Origin: CADEEV01 sp032127875
Lineage (GTDB): Bacteria; Acidobacteriota; Vicinamibacteria; Fen-336
Assembly: GCA_032127875.1 (NCBI GenBank)
Contig: JAQBHI010000038.1
Location: 1 to 64,000 of the forward strand
Direction: 5' to 3'
Length of the DNA: 64,000 nucleotides
The translations under genes were made by a program, and so were the position numbers. The notes under the pieces are model-generated. The model saw only the letters and a list, made by a program, of their open reading frames with translations, made no database searches and was not told where the DNA came from. This document shows positions 1 to 7,619 of the stretch, piece by piece (within the stretch, counting starts at the first letter, position 1; each line of letters begins with the position of its first letter).

Positions 1-129
1 CGACAGGTGCGCGAGGCCCTGGACAAGGATCCCCAGAACCTGAGGCTGACCCGGATGCTGGCGTCGACGCACCAGAAGAAACTCGATCTCTTGCTGCGAC
101 TGATCCGGCTGTCGTCGCAGATTTCATGA
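1..129 (+). CDS. C-terminal end of an unidentified protein, possibly an anti-sigma-factor-like regulator (partial)
   Basis: The gene enters from the left edge; only its last 42 codons are visible, reading RQVREALDKDPQNL...LIRLSSQIS and ending in TGA. The visible part is a charged helix with the heptad-like run KKLDLLLRLIRL, so it is probably alpha-helical. Proteins with such tails often lie just before DUF4097 genes and carry an N-terminal anti-sigma zinc finger; that identity is an inference from position and not visible here. The stop overlaps the next ATG as ATGA, so the two genes are very likely co-transcribed and translationally coupled. Confidence 0.6.
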   Translation, partial: RQVREALDKDPQNLRLTRMLASTHQKKLDLLLRLIRLSSQIS

Positions 130-1019
130 TTGGAAGGCGAATGATGATGCCCCGAAGGACACTCCTGCTCGCAGCCGTTCTCGTGGCGCCCGTGCTCCAT
201 GCCCAGCAGAAGTTGGACGAGAAGCGCCCCGCTGCGCCCGACGGCATCGTGGAGATCGAGAACAACGCGGGCTCGATTCGGGTGATCGGCTGGGACCGCG
301 CCGAGATCAGCGTGATCGGGACGCTGGGCCGAAACGCCGAGCGTCTCGATTTTTCCGGTGGCCAGCGGCGCACCTCGATCAGCGTCGAGGCCCGCAGCCC
401 ACACGGCGTGCGCTCCGATCTCGAGATCCACGTTCCCGCCGGCAGCCGCATCCAGATCGACTCCTTCGCCGCCGAGATCAGCGTCAGCGACGTTTCGGGG
501 CCGGTGCTAGCCGACACCGTGAACGGCTCGATCCGCATCGCGGGCGCCTCGGAGGAGGTCCAGGCCTCGAGCGTCAACGGCAGCCTCGAGATCTCCGGAA
601 CCCCCAAGCGCGTCTCCGCCGAGTCCGTGAACGGGGACGTGAGCGTGCGCGGGGCGAGCGGAGAGATCAGCGGGAGCACCGTGAACGGCTTGCTCTGGGT
701 GGCGAGCGCCAGCTTCTCGCGAGCCAGCCTGGAAACCGTTTCCGGTGGGGTGCGCTTCGAAGGCGACCTGGCGCCCAAGGCCTCGCTCAGCATCAGCAGC
801 GTCAGCGGCGACGTGGAGCTGCTGCTGCCGGCCAAGGTCTCGGCCGAGTTCAGGGTCACGACCTTCAGCGGCGACATCGTAAACGAGCTCAGCGCGGACA
901 AGCCCGACAAGACCAAGTACACGTCGCAGAAGGACCTTACCTTCACCGCCGGGAACGGCGGCGCGGACATCTCAATCGAGACGCTCTCGGGCGAGATCGC
1001 GCTTCGCAAGCGTCCCTAG
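126..1019 (+). CDS. DUF4097-family exported beta-repeat protein (copy 1)
   Basis: 297 residues. The N-terminus MIGRRMMMPRRTLLLAAVLVAPVLHAQ has positive residues, a hydrophobic core and an AxA-like end, so it looks like a Sec signal peptide. The mature part contains repeated short strands spaced about 18-22 residues apart with the recurring core VNGS/VNGD/VSGD, which suggests a right-handed beta-helix as in DUF4097 'adhesin-like' proteins. No enzyme motif is visible. It overlaps the preceding stop by 4 bp and is followed 33 bp later by a second protein of the same family. Role unknown; an envelope or anti-sigma-linked stress function is possible. The nearby in-frame ATGs at 147 and 150 are alternative starts. 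Confidence 0.85.
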   Translation: MIGRRMMMPRRTLLLAAVLVAPVLHAQQKLDEKRPAAPDGIVEIENNAGSIRVIGWDRAEISVIGTLGRNAERLDFSGGQRRTSISVEARSPHGVRSDLEIHVPAGSRIQIDSFAAEISVSDVSGPVLADTVNGSIRIAGASEEVQASSVNGSLEISGTPKRVSAESVNGDVSVRGASGEISGSTVNGLLWVASASFSRASLETVSGGVRFEGDLAPKASLSISSVSGDVELLLPAKVSAEFRVTTFSGDIVNELSADKPDKTKYTSQKDLTFTAGNGGADISIETLSGEIALRKRP

Positions 1020-1052
1020 CCGTCGACTGTCATGAGTAGAAGGAGCTGTGAG

Positions 1053-1823
1053 ATGAAGACGAAGTGGTTCGTGACGATGGCCGCTCTGGCGCTCGCAACG
1101 ACGGCAGGGGCCGACGACTTCCGCTGGCAGGGACGCCTTGCTCCCGGCAAGACGATCGAGATCAAGGGCGTCAACGGCGACATCGAGGCTGCATCTGCCA
1201 CCAGCAACGACGTAGAGGTCACGGCAGTCAAGACCAGCCGGCGCGGTGACACCAAATCGGTTGAGATCAAGGTCGTCGAGCACACCGAGGGCGTCACAAT
1301 CTGCGCCGTTTACCCGTCGAGCTGGGGTCACACGAACGAGTGCGCGCCGGGCTCCGGGGGGCACATGAACTCGCGTGACAGCGACGTGGACGTCCACTTC
1401 ACGGTCCGCGTGCCCGTCGGCGTGCGCTTCGCCGCTCGCACCGTCAACGGTTCGGTGGACGCCATCGACCTGAGCGCCGAAGTCGACGTTTCGACGGTCA
1501 ACGGCAGCATCGAGGCCACCAGCCGCGGGATCGTGAAGGGCGAGACGGTCAACGGCTCGATCAAGGCCTCGATGGGCGAAGCCGATTGGACGGGACCGCT
1601 CAGCTTCTCGACCGTGAACGGCTCGATCACCATCGACCTGCCTTCCGACGCGAGCGCCGAGGTGCGGGCCTCGGTCGTGAACGGCGACATCGAGACCGAC
1701 TTTCCGCTCACCGTGAAGGGCAAGTGGGGCCCACGCTCGATGAAGGGCACGATCGGCTCCGGCGGCCGTCAGCTCGAGCTCGAGACCGTCAACGGCGGGA
1801 TCAAGCTGCGCAAGCGCGGCTAG
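1053..1823 (+). CDS. DUF4097-family exported beta-repeat protein (copy 2)
   Basis: 256 residues from the ATG at 1053, chosen because AAGGAG lies at 1040-1045 with 7-nt spacing and because it begins directly with the signal peptide MKTKWFVTMAALALATTAGA. An in-frame ATG at 1032 lacks a ribosome-binding site. The mature part repeats a strand motif such as GETVNGSI, FSTVNGSI and LETVNGGI, predicting a beta-helix or stacked-strand fold. Two cysteines (in ICAVYP and TNECAPG) lie in a loop near residues 87-102 and could form a disulfide outside the cytoplasm. It is a paralogue of the preceding gene and probably in the same operon. Confidence 0.87.
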   Translation: MKTKWFVTMAALALATTAGADDFRWQGRLAPGKTIEIKGVNGDIEAASATSNDVEVTAVKTSRRGDTKSVEIKVVEHTEGVTICAVYPSSWGHTNECAPGSGGHMNSRDSDVDVHFTVRVPVGVRFAARTVNGSVDAIDLSAEVDVSTVNGSIEATSRGIVKGETVNGSIKASMGEADWTGPLSFSTVNGSITIDLPSDASAEVRASVVNGDIETDFPLTVKGKWGPRSMKGTIGSGGRQLELETVNGGIKLRKRG

Positions 1824-1844
1824 TCCCCCAATTAAACCTCACCA

Positions 1845-2078
1845 CGGCTCTGGCGGAGAACGAAGTGGTCGTCCTCATGCCGTTCGGCATGCCGATCGAC
1901 CGCGCGCTGGGCGAGCTCGAAACGGTCACCTCCCGCGCGGGATGGGATGAGCTCCCGGCCGTGCGCGAGGGACGCGTCTTCGTCGTCGACGCTTCGTCCT
2001 TACTTCAACCGGCCCGGCCCCGAGTCGTGAGGGGGCCGAGATCCTGGCCGCGTTGATCCATCGGGACATCGTCGCACC
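1845..2078 (+). pseudogene. Remnant of a periplasmic cobalamin-binding (BtuF-like) protein C-terminus
   Basis: The otherwise gene-free stretch 1824-2149 holds a short relic. Reading from about 1845 gives ENEVVVLMPFGMPIDRALGE, then AGWDELPAVREGRVFVVDAS. This is the C-terminal signature of BtuF-type ABC binding proteins (VVVLMPCG..., GWxxLPAVRxGRVFxVD). After about 2000 the expected YFNRPGP appears in another frame, and EGAEILAALIHRD in a third, so there are at least two frameshifts. No N-terminal half and no start are present. The match is from recalled family motifs; the rest of the gap shows nothing recognisable. Confidence 0.6.
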
Positions 2079-2149
2079 CCCCGATGCCGGACGAAGCACG
2101 TCGCAGAGGGTCGACGTCTCTACATCACGACGCGACGGGCCGGACGTGA

Positions 2150-2632
2150 TCAGATCAAGGCTGCGCAGAAGTCGGTGAAGTCGCCATCGGACAGCTGATG
2201 CGGTCCCGCGATGAACGTGGGGTCTCCGAACTCGTCGAACTCCACTCGTCCGGCTTGGGTGAGGATCGATCCGTGGCCCGGCGCCTTGAGATGGATCGGC
2301 ACGCCGCTGCTGGTTTCGGTCCCGTCATTGACGTCGACCCAGACGCTCGATACCTCATGGCCCGTCGCGGTCGCGCCCGTCTCGACATTCTTCGCCCTGG
2401 CGTCGTCGGACGTACGGATGTGCACGCGAGTTGGGTTGTGCTCCTCGTCGAAGTACCTCGTGATCACCCCGCTGCCATCGAACGAGAACTCGATCGGAAA
2501 GCCGCAGATGCTGTCGTCCACGAACTCGAAGACGAAATCGAATCCCTCTCGCTGAGGAGCGCGGGCGTCGACCGGCGACGTCGTGAAAGATATCGCCGCA
2601 AGCGCACACAGAGCAACCGTGACTCTTCTCAT
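2150..2632 (-). CDS. Small secreted protein of unknown function
   Basis: 160 residues. The N-terminus MRRVTVALCALAAISFTTSPVDARA is a typical Sec signal peptide. The mature protein is acidic and beta-rich, with the stretches FDFVFEFVDDSICGFPIEF and FDEFGDPTFIAGPHQLSDGDFTDFCAALI. Two cysteines, near the mature start and the end, could pair in a disulfide. The layout (an early extended strand with CGF, a T/V-rich middle, a closing D-x-D-F-x-D-F-C) resembles small exported proteins common in soil Acidobacteria and Actinobacteria, but I do not recognise a named domain. GGAGG lies 7 nt before the ATG. It is transcribed in the same direction as the next small secreted gene. Confidence 0.75.
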   Translation of the reverse strand: MRRVTVALCALAAISFTTSPVDARAPQREGFDFVFEFVDDSICGFPIEFSFDGSGVITRYFDEEHNPTRVHIRTSDDARAKNVETGATATGHEVSSVWVDVNDGTETSSGVPIHLKAPGHGSILTQAGRVEFDEFGDPTFIAGPHQLSDGDFTDFCAALI

Positions 2633-2718
2633 CCTCGTGCCTCCGTTTCGTTCAGCTGCACCAGTCCCAGCTTTGCCAATTTCTTGCTCTGAGTGTCGCC
2701 TTTTTTACACAGGTGTCT

Positions 2719-3129
2719 TTAGTTGAACGTCACCGTGTGGCTGTGCGGGTTGCTCCCGTCCGAGTGGGGATCCGTGGACGATGCGACGGACACTCGCGCC
2801 CTCCCCGCGATCTGAGTCACCTGGGCGCTCGTGAGGGTTACCGTGTGCGAGTGGAACCCGTTGGAGATATCCAGGGTCAGCCCGGCGCCCGCACTGAGCT
2901 GGGCCGCCGTGATCACGGCGACGTGGGGCGCCATGTGATTCACTGTGACGGATCCGGCAATGTCGCCCGCCCCTGACGAGGGCGTCGGCGTGGGGTTGGG
3001 TGTGGACGGGCCCGCTGGCGTGCCCCCGCCGCCGCCACAGCCACCGATCGAGATCAAGGGAAACCCGAGCAGAGCGAGAGCCGCGCCCGCGGAGAGCATA
3101 CGCCGCTTCGGATCAAAATCCTGGGACAT
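2719..3129 (-). CDS. Putative Tat-type lipoprotein with HSHTVT repeats
   Basis: 136 residues. The N-terminus has KRRMLS followed by a hydrophobic core ending SIGGC, compatible with a twin-arginine signal and a lipobox-like IGGC. A run of glycines and a P/T/S-rich linker (residues about 30-52) would tether the domain to the membrane. The globular part carries FHSHTVTLT in its middle and PHSHTVTF at its very end, so a H-x-H-T-V-T element occurs twice, and a further H sits in NHMAPHVAV. The histidines suggest metal binding, but this is inference. GGAGG lies 6 nt before the ATG. Function not recognised. Confidence 0.75.
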   Translation of the reverse strand: MSQDFDPKRRMLSAGAALALLGFPLISIGGCGGGGGTPAGPSTPNPTPTPSSGAGDIAGSVTVNHMAPHVAVITAAQLSAGAGLTLDISNGFHSHTVTLTSAQVTQIAGRARVSVASSTDPHSDGSNPHSHTVTFN

Positions 3130-3277
3130 GTCAGGCCTCCAGCTGAGTCGTGCTCAGAAGCTCGGCCGCCCACATGGGGAAGTCTTCGAAGAGTCGTGGG
3201 CTTTTCGTGGGCCGCCGCCCGGAGGGCTCGCGGGGGCCTGCGGATCGTCGCCCCACTACCGATCACGTCAAGCCTTT

Positions 3278-5980
3278 CTACGGTCCGAGCGCGAGCTTGT
3301 CGAAGCGGGGATTCCCGCGAAGCGGGTCGAAGTTGGGGTCGATGCGTAGCCAGCCAGGCGTGAGTGGGTAGGGCGTCTTTAGAAGCGGCTCCAACAGGTC
3401 CAGCGCCCTGCCGTGGTTCCCGAGGAGGATGTGGATCCGCACGAGCTGGTGTTGGAAGTACGGGGCGGAAAAAGGCTGCTTCGCGATCGGCAAGAACGCG
3501 ACACCCCCCTCTCCCTCGCGGAGCGCCTCGGCCCTGCGGCCCAGGTAGGCCAGCGCCAGGCCTAGATAGACGTTGGGCTGCCCGTCTCTGGCCTCCGTAG
3601 ACTGCGCGGCGAAGGCTTTTCTCGCCTCCTCGGCGTACTCGCGGCTCTTCGCCTTGTCCCCACGCAGCGCCAGCGCCTGGGCGAGGGCGATCCCCCAGGT
3701 CCCACGGTCGCCATCGAACGCCGCGGGCGTCAAGCGCAGCAACACGTCGCGTTGCGCGTCGTCGAGCACCCAGTGGAGGTCGCCAGCGGTGGCGAAGTAG
3801 GCCACGAGGGCCGTCGGCTCCACCTCCTTCGGTGTCGCGGCCAACACCGCCCGTGCCCCCGCGAGGTCCCCCCCCTGCAGAAAGGTCTCCACCTTCTGTT
3901 CGATCAGGGTGAGGTTCGCCGGGGCGAGGACGAGGCCTCGATCGATCGCCTCGCGCGCCTCGCCGGTGCGGCGCAGCGAGAGGAGAGTGGACCCGAGCGC
4001 TTGCTCGAGCTCCCACGAGCGGGGGTCCAGCTCCTCCGCTCGCCGCAGGTGCGCGAGAGCCTCCTCCCACCGCCCCTGCGCTCGCTCGGCGAGGCCCGAT
4101 CCCAGGAGGAGGAGCGCGTCGTCGAGGGCGAGGTTCAGCCCGCGCGCGTAGGCCTCGATGGCCTTTTCGTGGTCCTCCTTGACGTGCCCGTAGTAAGCCC
4201 CGAGGGCACGGTGCCCCTCGGGCATGCTGGGTGCCAGCTCCATGGCCCGCTCCGCCGCCTTCCGCGCGGCCTCTGCATTCTGCTGCGAGAGATGGAAGGT
4301 GTAGATCCAGGAATGGCTCAGGGAGAGCCGGGCCCAGGCCAGGGCGAAGCCGGGATCCAGCGCCACTGCCTGCTCGTACTGTGCCGCGGCGCGTCGCAGC
4401 GTCAGGCCGCCCCCCTTCTCGATCTCCCGTCCCTTGAGGTAGGCGTCGTACGCCGCGAGATTCGAAGTGGGACGCGCCTCCAGCTTCTCGCGCTCCTTCC
4501 CGGACAGCGCCACTTCGAGCGACCGCGCCACCTTCGTCGCGATCTCACCTTGCACCCGGAACACGTCCGAGAGGTCCGCTTCGTACGCCTCCTGCCAGCG
4601 CGCCGTCGGCGCGCCGCCGCCTCTCAGCTCCACGAGCTCGCACGTCAGCCGGATCCGGCTCGCCATTCCGGACTTCTGCCACCGGACCTTGGCGAACAGG
4701 AGATAGCCGACCCCAAGCTCCTTTGCGATCTGCTCGGGCGGCTTGGTCGTCGCCTTGTACTGACTCGCGCTGGCGCTAGCGATGACTTCGAGACCCGGCA
4801 GACCCGCGAGCTTGCTCCGCACCTCGTCCGTCATCCCGTCCGCGAAATACCCGCCCTCCACCGCGCCCAGGTTCTCGAAGGGAAGCACCGCCAGTCGCTT
4901 CGAGGCCGAGGCGGGGGAGTGGTTGGGTCCGGTGGCAACGTCGCTTCCCCGCCGTACGAGCCACACCCCGCCCAGCGCGAGAGCGAGCACAACCACCGCG
5001 GCCACGCCGACGAGCCTGCGTCGCGACGAGAAGGCCGGCGACACGCGCCCACTCCCGGCAGGCGAGGCCTCCGCGGCGATGTCCGTGTCGGTGGGCGTTT
5101 CCGCGGCCGATCCAACAGGGAGGGCCTCGAGCGCCGCCGCGAGCTCGCGCGCGGAAGTGAACCGATCCTCCGGGCGCTTGGCGAGGCAGGTGGCGATCAG
5201 GAGCTGAAGCTGTGGCGGGATTCCGGGCCGGAGCGAAGAGACGGGAGGGGGCTCCTCACGGATGACGGCCGCCAGGGTTTCGACCGGCGTGAGGCAGTCG
5301 AAAGCCCGTCGACTGGTCAGCATCTCGTAGAGGATCAGACCGAAGGCGAACTGGTCGGAGCGAGAGTCCACCGGTCGGCCCGAGGCCTGCTCGGGCGACA
5401 TGTACCCGGGCGTCCCGAGGATGACTCCCTCGCGCGTCGCCGCGCCCGAAGGCGCAGCCAGGGTGTCGGCCTGTGAGAGCGGGTCCTCCTGTCCCTCGCC
5501 GGGGATCTGCCGCGCCAGGCCGAAATCCAGGATCTTGCTCCGTCCGTCCGCGGTGAGCATGACGTTCCCGGGCTTGAGGTCGCGGTGTACGATGCCCTTG
5601 GCGTGCGCCGCAACGAGACCGTCGGCGATCTGGCGGGCGATCGACAACGCCTCGCGAATGGAGAGGGGTCCGGTGCCGAGCGCGTGCCGGAGCGTTTGCC
5701 CCTCTACCCACTCCATCGCGATCCATGGGATCCCCTCGGCGTCTCCCACGTCGTATACCGTGACGATGGACGGATGGTTCAGGACGGATGCGGCCCGAGC
5801 CTCGATCTCGAAGCGGCGGCGACGGGTGGGGTCCCCGACCAGCCTTGGGGAGATGACCTTGAGCGCCACGTCGCGTCCGAGGCGCGTGTCACGGCCCCGA
5901 TAGACTTCTCCCATGCCCCCCACCCCGAGGAGGGTCTGGATGACGTACGGGCCGAGTCGGTCTCCGGACTGGAGCGTCAT
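3278..5980 (-). CDS. Membrane Ser/Thr protein kinase with TolB-like and TPR domains
   Basis: 900 residues. The cytosolic kinase domain (about 10-290) has the glycine loop GVGGMG (19-24), catalytic lysine K41, HRDLKPGN (132-139), DFG (152-154) and a GTPGYMSPEQ activation segment, so it should be active. One transmembrane helix lies near 323-342. The outer part begins with a TolB/adenylate-cyclase-like segment (RLAVLPFENL..., FADGMTDE..., VGYLLFAKVRW) and continues as TPR repeats to the C-terminus. This architecture is widespread in Acidobacteria. It is divergent from the winged-helix/FHA gene at 6063, which could read its phosphorylation. Substrate unknown. Genes on the opposite strand within it are reading-frame shadows. 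Confidence 0.93.
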   Translation of the reverse strand: MTLQSGDRLGPYVIQTLLGVGGMGEVYRGRDTRLGRDVALKVISPRLVGDPTRRRRFEIEARAASVLNHPSIVTVYDVGDAEGIPWIAMEWVEGQTLRHALGTGPLSIREALSIARQIADGLVAAHAKGIVHRDLKPGNVMLTADGRSKILDFGLARQIPGEGQEDPLSQADTLAAPSGAATREGVILGTPGYMSPEQASGRPVDSRSDQFAFGLILYEMLTSRRAFDCLTPVETLAAVIREEPPPVSSLRPGIPPQLQLLIATCLAKRPEDRFTSARELAAALEALPVGSAAETPTDTDIAAEASPAGSGRVSPAFSSRRRLVGVAAVVVLALALGGVWLVRRGSDVATGPNHSPASASKRLAVLPFENLGAVEGGYFADGMTDEVRSKLAGLPGLEVIASASASQYKATTKPPEQIAKELGVGYLLFAKVRWQKSGMASRIRLTCELVELRGGGAPTARWQEAYEADLSDVFRVQGEIATKVARSLEVALSGKEREKLEARPTSNLAAYDAYLKGREIEKGGGLTLRRAAAQYEQAVALDPGFALAWARLSLSHSWIYTFHLSQQNAEAARKAAERAMELAPSMPEGHRALGAYYGHVKEDHEKAIEAYARGLNLALDDALLLLGSGLAERAQGRWEEALAHLRRAEELDPRSWELEQALGSTLLSLRRTGEAREAIDRGLVLAPANLTLIEQKVETFLQGGDLAGARAVLAATPKEVEPTALVAYFATAGDLHWVLDDAQRDVLLRLTPAAFDGDRGTWGIALAQALALRGDKAKSREYAEEARKAFAAQSTEARDGQPNVYLGLALAYLGRRAEALREGEGGVAFLPIAKQPFSAPYFQHQLVRIHILLGNHGRALDLLEPLLKTPYPLTPGWLRIDPNFDPLRGNPRFDKLALGP

Positions 5981-6024
5981 GAGGGCAGCGTCAAGATGAT
6001 CTCACGCGAGCCTCTCGAGCGTCT

Positions 6025-6053
6025 TTGACGCGCTCCCCAGCTCGCGCTATCTT
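6025..6053 (+). promoter_or_regulatory. Sigma70-type promoter for the winged-helix/FHA gene
   Basis: TTGACG (6025-6030) is separated by exactly 17 nt from TATCTT (6048-6053). The expected transcription start is about 6060, only a few bases before the ATG at 6063, so the message would be nearly leaderless. No Shine-Dalgarno is visible. Confidence 0.55.
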
Positions 6054-6062
6054 GCAGCAGCG

Positions 6063-6728
6063 ATGCCGGTGCCGCCGATGCGCGTGGCTTTCGGCGATTT
6101 CGTACTCGACCGCGGGGCGCGCCAGCTCCTGTGCGCCGGCCAGACGCGCCATCTCGGTCCAAATGCCTTCGAGCTCCTGGAGCTGCTGCTCCGCCTGCGC
6201 CCGAACGTCGTGGCCAAGGAACGCATCCGCGATCGCCTGTGGCCCGGGACGAACGTCACCGATTCGACGCTGGCTACGGTGATGGCCGAGGTTCGGTCCG
6301 CCCTCGACGAGGACCCGAAGCAGCCTCGCTTCCTGCGGACCGCGCACGGCGTGGGCTACGCATTCTGCGGGGAAGCCACGGAGTCCGGCCCGCCGCTGGC
6401 ACCGCCCGGTCGCTCGATGGCCTACCGCCTGGTGCTCGAGGATCGCGAGGTCGCGCTGCAACTCGGCGAGAACCTGCTGGGCAGGGTCGAGGATGGGGTC
6501 GCCTGGATCGAGGCACCGACGGTTTCCCGGCGGCACGCCCGGATCCTCGTCGAGCACGACCGGGCGACCATCGAAGACCTCGGGAGCAAGAACGGGACGT
6601 TCGTGCGCGGTGAGCGGATCTCCGCGCCGACGCTTCTCGCTGCTGGCGACGTGATCCGGTTGGGCCGCGTCTCCATGAAGTTGCACGCGGTACGGGCCGA
6701 CCGGTCGACGCTCAGCGGATCGGACTAG
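6063..6728 (+). CDS. Winged-helix DNA-binding protein with C-terminal FHA domain
   Basis: 221 residues; an in-frame ATG at 6078 gives 216. Residues about 6-102 form an OmpR/CadC-type winged helix (FVLDRGARQL..., LGPNAFELLELLL, ERIRDRLWPG, VRSALDED, LRTAHGVGYAF). Residues about 118-215 form an FHA phosphothreonine-binding domain with its conserved GR, SRRHARI and SKNGTFVRG. There is no receiver domain and no membrane segment. It should be a cytosolic transcription regulator whose FHA part docks a phosphothreonine. Its divergent neighbour is a Ser/Thr kinase with Thr-rich juxtamembrane sequence, which makes a kinase-regulator pair likely (inference). Confidence 0.9.
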   Translation: MPVPPMRVAFGDFVLDRGARQLLCAGQTRHLGPNAFELLELLLRLRPNVVAKERIRDRLWPGTNVTDSTLATVMAEVRSALDEDPKQPRFLRTAHGVGYAFCGEATESGPPLAPPGRSMAYRLVLEDREVALQLGENLLGRVEDGVAWIEAPTVSRRHARILVEHDRATIEDLGSKNGTFVRGERISAPTLLAAGDVIRLGRVSMKLHAVRADRSTLSGSD

Positions 6729-6784
6729 GCTGACACTTGGCGCCAGCGTGGTTGGTTTCCCCGCCCTGCGCCAGCTGACAAGAG

Positions 6785-7091
6785 ATGAAGAGGGAGTTAC
6801 GACTCTTCGGCGGCCGTTCGGGGCCCTGTGCTGAGTGTGCCGCCGGGCAAGACCCGGATCACTATTCGGATCGATGATGACGTCCTGGGGTGGTTCCGGA
6901 AACAGGTTCACGCGGCAGGCGGCGGCAACTACCAAAGTCTGATGAACGACGGCCCTTCGCGAGTGCATTCAGCGCCGGGACCATGGCCTCGAGGAAACGC
7001 CCTTCGCGTCGTCATCGGTCAGGAGCTTGGGCGCTACGAGGTGAATGGGGCTCCAGAAGCGCGGCGCGGTCGAACAACCAGAGGCAGCTGA
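6785..7091 (+). pseudogene. Broken BrnA-type antitoxin gene
   Basis: Pieces of a BrnA/ribbon-helix-helix antitoxin occur in several frames: GPVLSVPPGKTRITIRIDDD, then LGWFRKQVHAAGGGNYQSLM in one frame from about 6822; ALRECIQRRDHGLEET in the +1 frame near 6953-7000; then LRVVIGQELGRYEVN back in the first frame. At least two indels (near 6953 and 7003) flank the middle part, and the start region around 6785-6806 also seems shifted. A continuous reading frame 6828-7091 exists, but about 17 central residues would be nonsense. No BrnT toxin precedes it. The identification is from recalled family sequence. Confidence 0.65.
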
Positions 7092-7150
7092 CGAGGTCCG
7101 CGCATGGCGCGGCGGAGCGCGGCCCTCGCAGGTGATCTCGAGGTTCGCCC
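7068..7150 (+). repeat. attC-like imperfect inverted repeat, site 1
   Basis: An 83-bp imperfect palindrome begins GGTCGAAC (7068-7075) and ends GTTCGCCC (7143-7150). Its inner arms (CAGCTGACGAGGTCCGCGC versus GCGCGGCCCTCGCAGGTG) pair with bulged bases. AAC...GTT ends, about 80-bp length and bulged arms are features of integron attC sites, though the outer boxes deviate from RYYYAAC/GTTRRRY. It lies after the brnA relic and just before the RelE gene, and its arms resemble site 2. Confidence 0.4.
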
Positions 7151-7182
7151 GGCATGGGGGGGCGGCGAGGCAGCGTTCTGGC

Positions 7183-7188
7183 TATAAT
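7183..7188 (+). promoter_or_regulatory. Perfect TATAAT -10 element before the RelE toxin gene
   Basis: TATAAT ends 8 nt before the ATG at 7197, so the transcript would start at or within a base or two of the start codon. There is no good -35 and no Shine-Dalgarno. A promoter inside the unit is typical of toxin-antitoxin cassettes. Confidence 0.5.
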
Positions 7189-7196
7189 CTGGCCAG

Positions 7197-7619
7197 ATGC
7201 CGTTCGAGATTGTCCTGGCCCCTCAGGCAGTCGCGGGTCTGAAAGCCCTGAGAGCTGACTTCCGGTCGGGTGTCCGGGATGCCATCGAGCTGTACCTGCG
7301 CCACGAGCCGACCAAGCTGAGCAAGAGTCGTATCAAGCGCTTGCGCGGACTGGATCGGCCGCAGTATCGGCTCAGGGTGAATGAGGTGAGGGTGTTCTAT
7401 GACGTCACGGAAACGACGGTTGAAGTCCTCGCCATCATCCCGAAGGAGCAGGCGGAGGCCTGGCTCGCGGAAGAGGCTACCCCAACCTCGCCGGGTCGCC
7501 CTGGCAAAGGTGAAGGACGACTTCTCCCGGTACCTGAAGCTCGCGGCCGATCGGGAGATTCTGATCACCCGCCACGGAAGACCCGCCGGCGTGTTGATCG
7601 GTTTCGAAAGCGAAGATGA
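7197..7619 (+). CDS. RelE/ParE-family toxin with aberrant C-terminal read-through
   Basis: 140 residues, of which the first about 97 match RelE/ParE toxins: MPFEIVLAPQAVAGLKALR..., then KSRIKRLRGLDRPQYRLRV, EVRVFYDV and VEVLAIIPKEQAEAWLAEE. Such toxins cleave mRNA at the ribosome or poison gyrase; the R-L-R-V...F-Y-D-V core is the usual RelE signature. The last about 40 residues (PTSPGRPGKGEGRLLP...) are Pro/Arg-rich and simply translate the antitoxin region in the wrong frame, so the normal stop seems to have been lost. Activity of the extended form is uncertain. It is followed by the Phd-type antitoxin in an overlapping frame. Confidence 0.8.
   Translation: MPFEIVLAPQAVAGLKALRADFRSGVRDAIELYLRHEPTKLSKSRIKRLRGLDRPQYRLRVNEVRVFYDVTETTVEVLAIIPKEQAEAWLAEEATPTSPGRPGKGEGRLLPVPEARGRSGDSDHPPRKTRRRVDRFRKRR

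Noticed and set aside
2698..2712. T-run at CTTTTTTACAC as terminator for the 2719 gene
   Set aside because: The T run would lie on the wrong strand for that gene and the ACAC/GTGT stem is only four pairs.
3752..5476. 574-codon open frame on the + strand inside the kinase gene
   Set aside because: It is a high-GC shadow: compositionally Arg/Pro/Gly-rich with no domain, and the opposite strand holds complete kinase and TPR motifs.
6828..7091. Intact 87-residue BrnA-like protein
   Set aside because: The frame is continuous, but its middle is out of frame with the family; I list it as a pseudogene.
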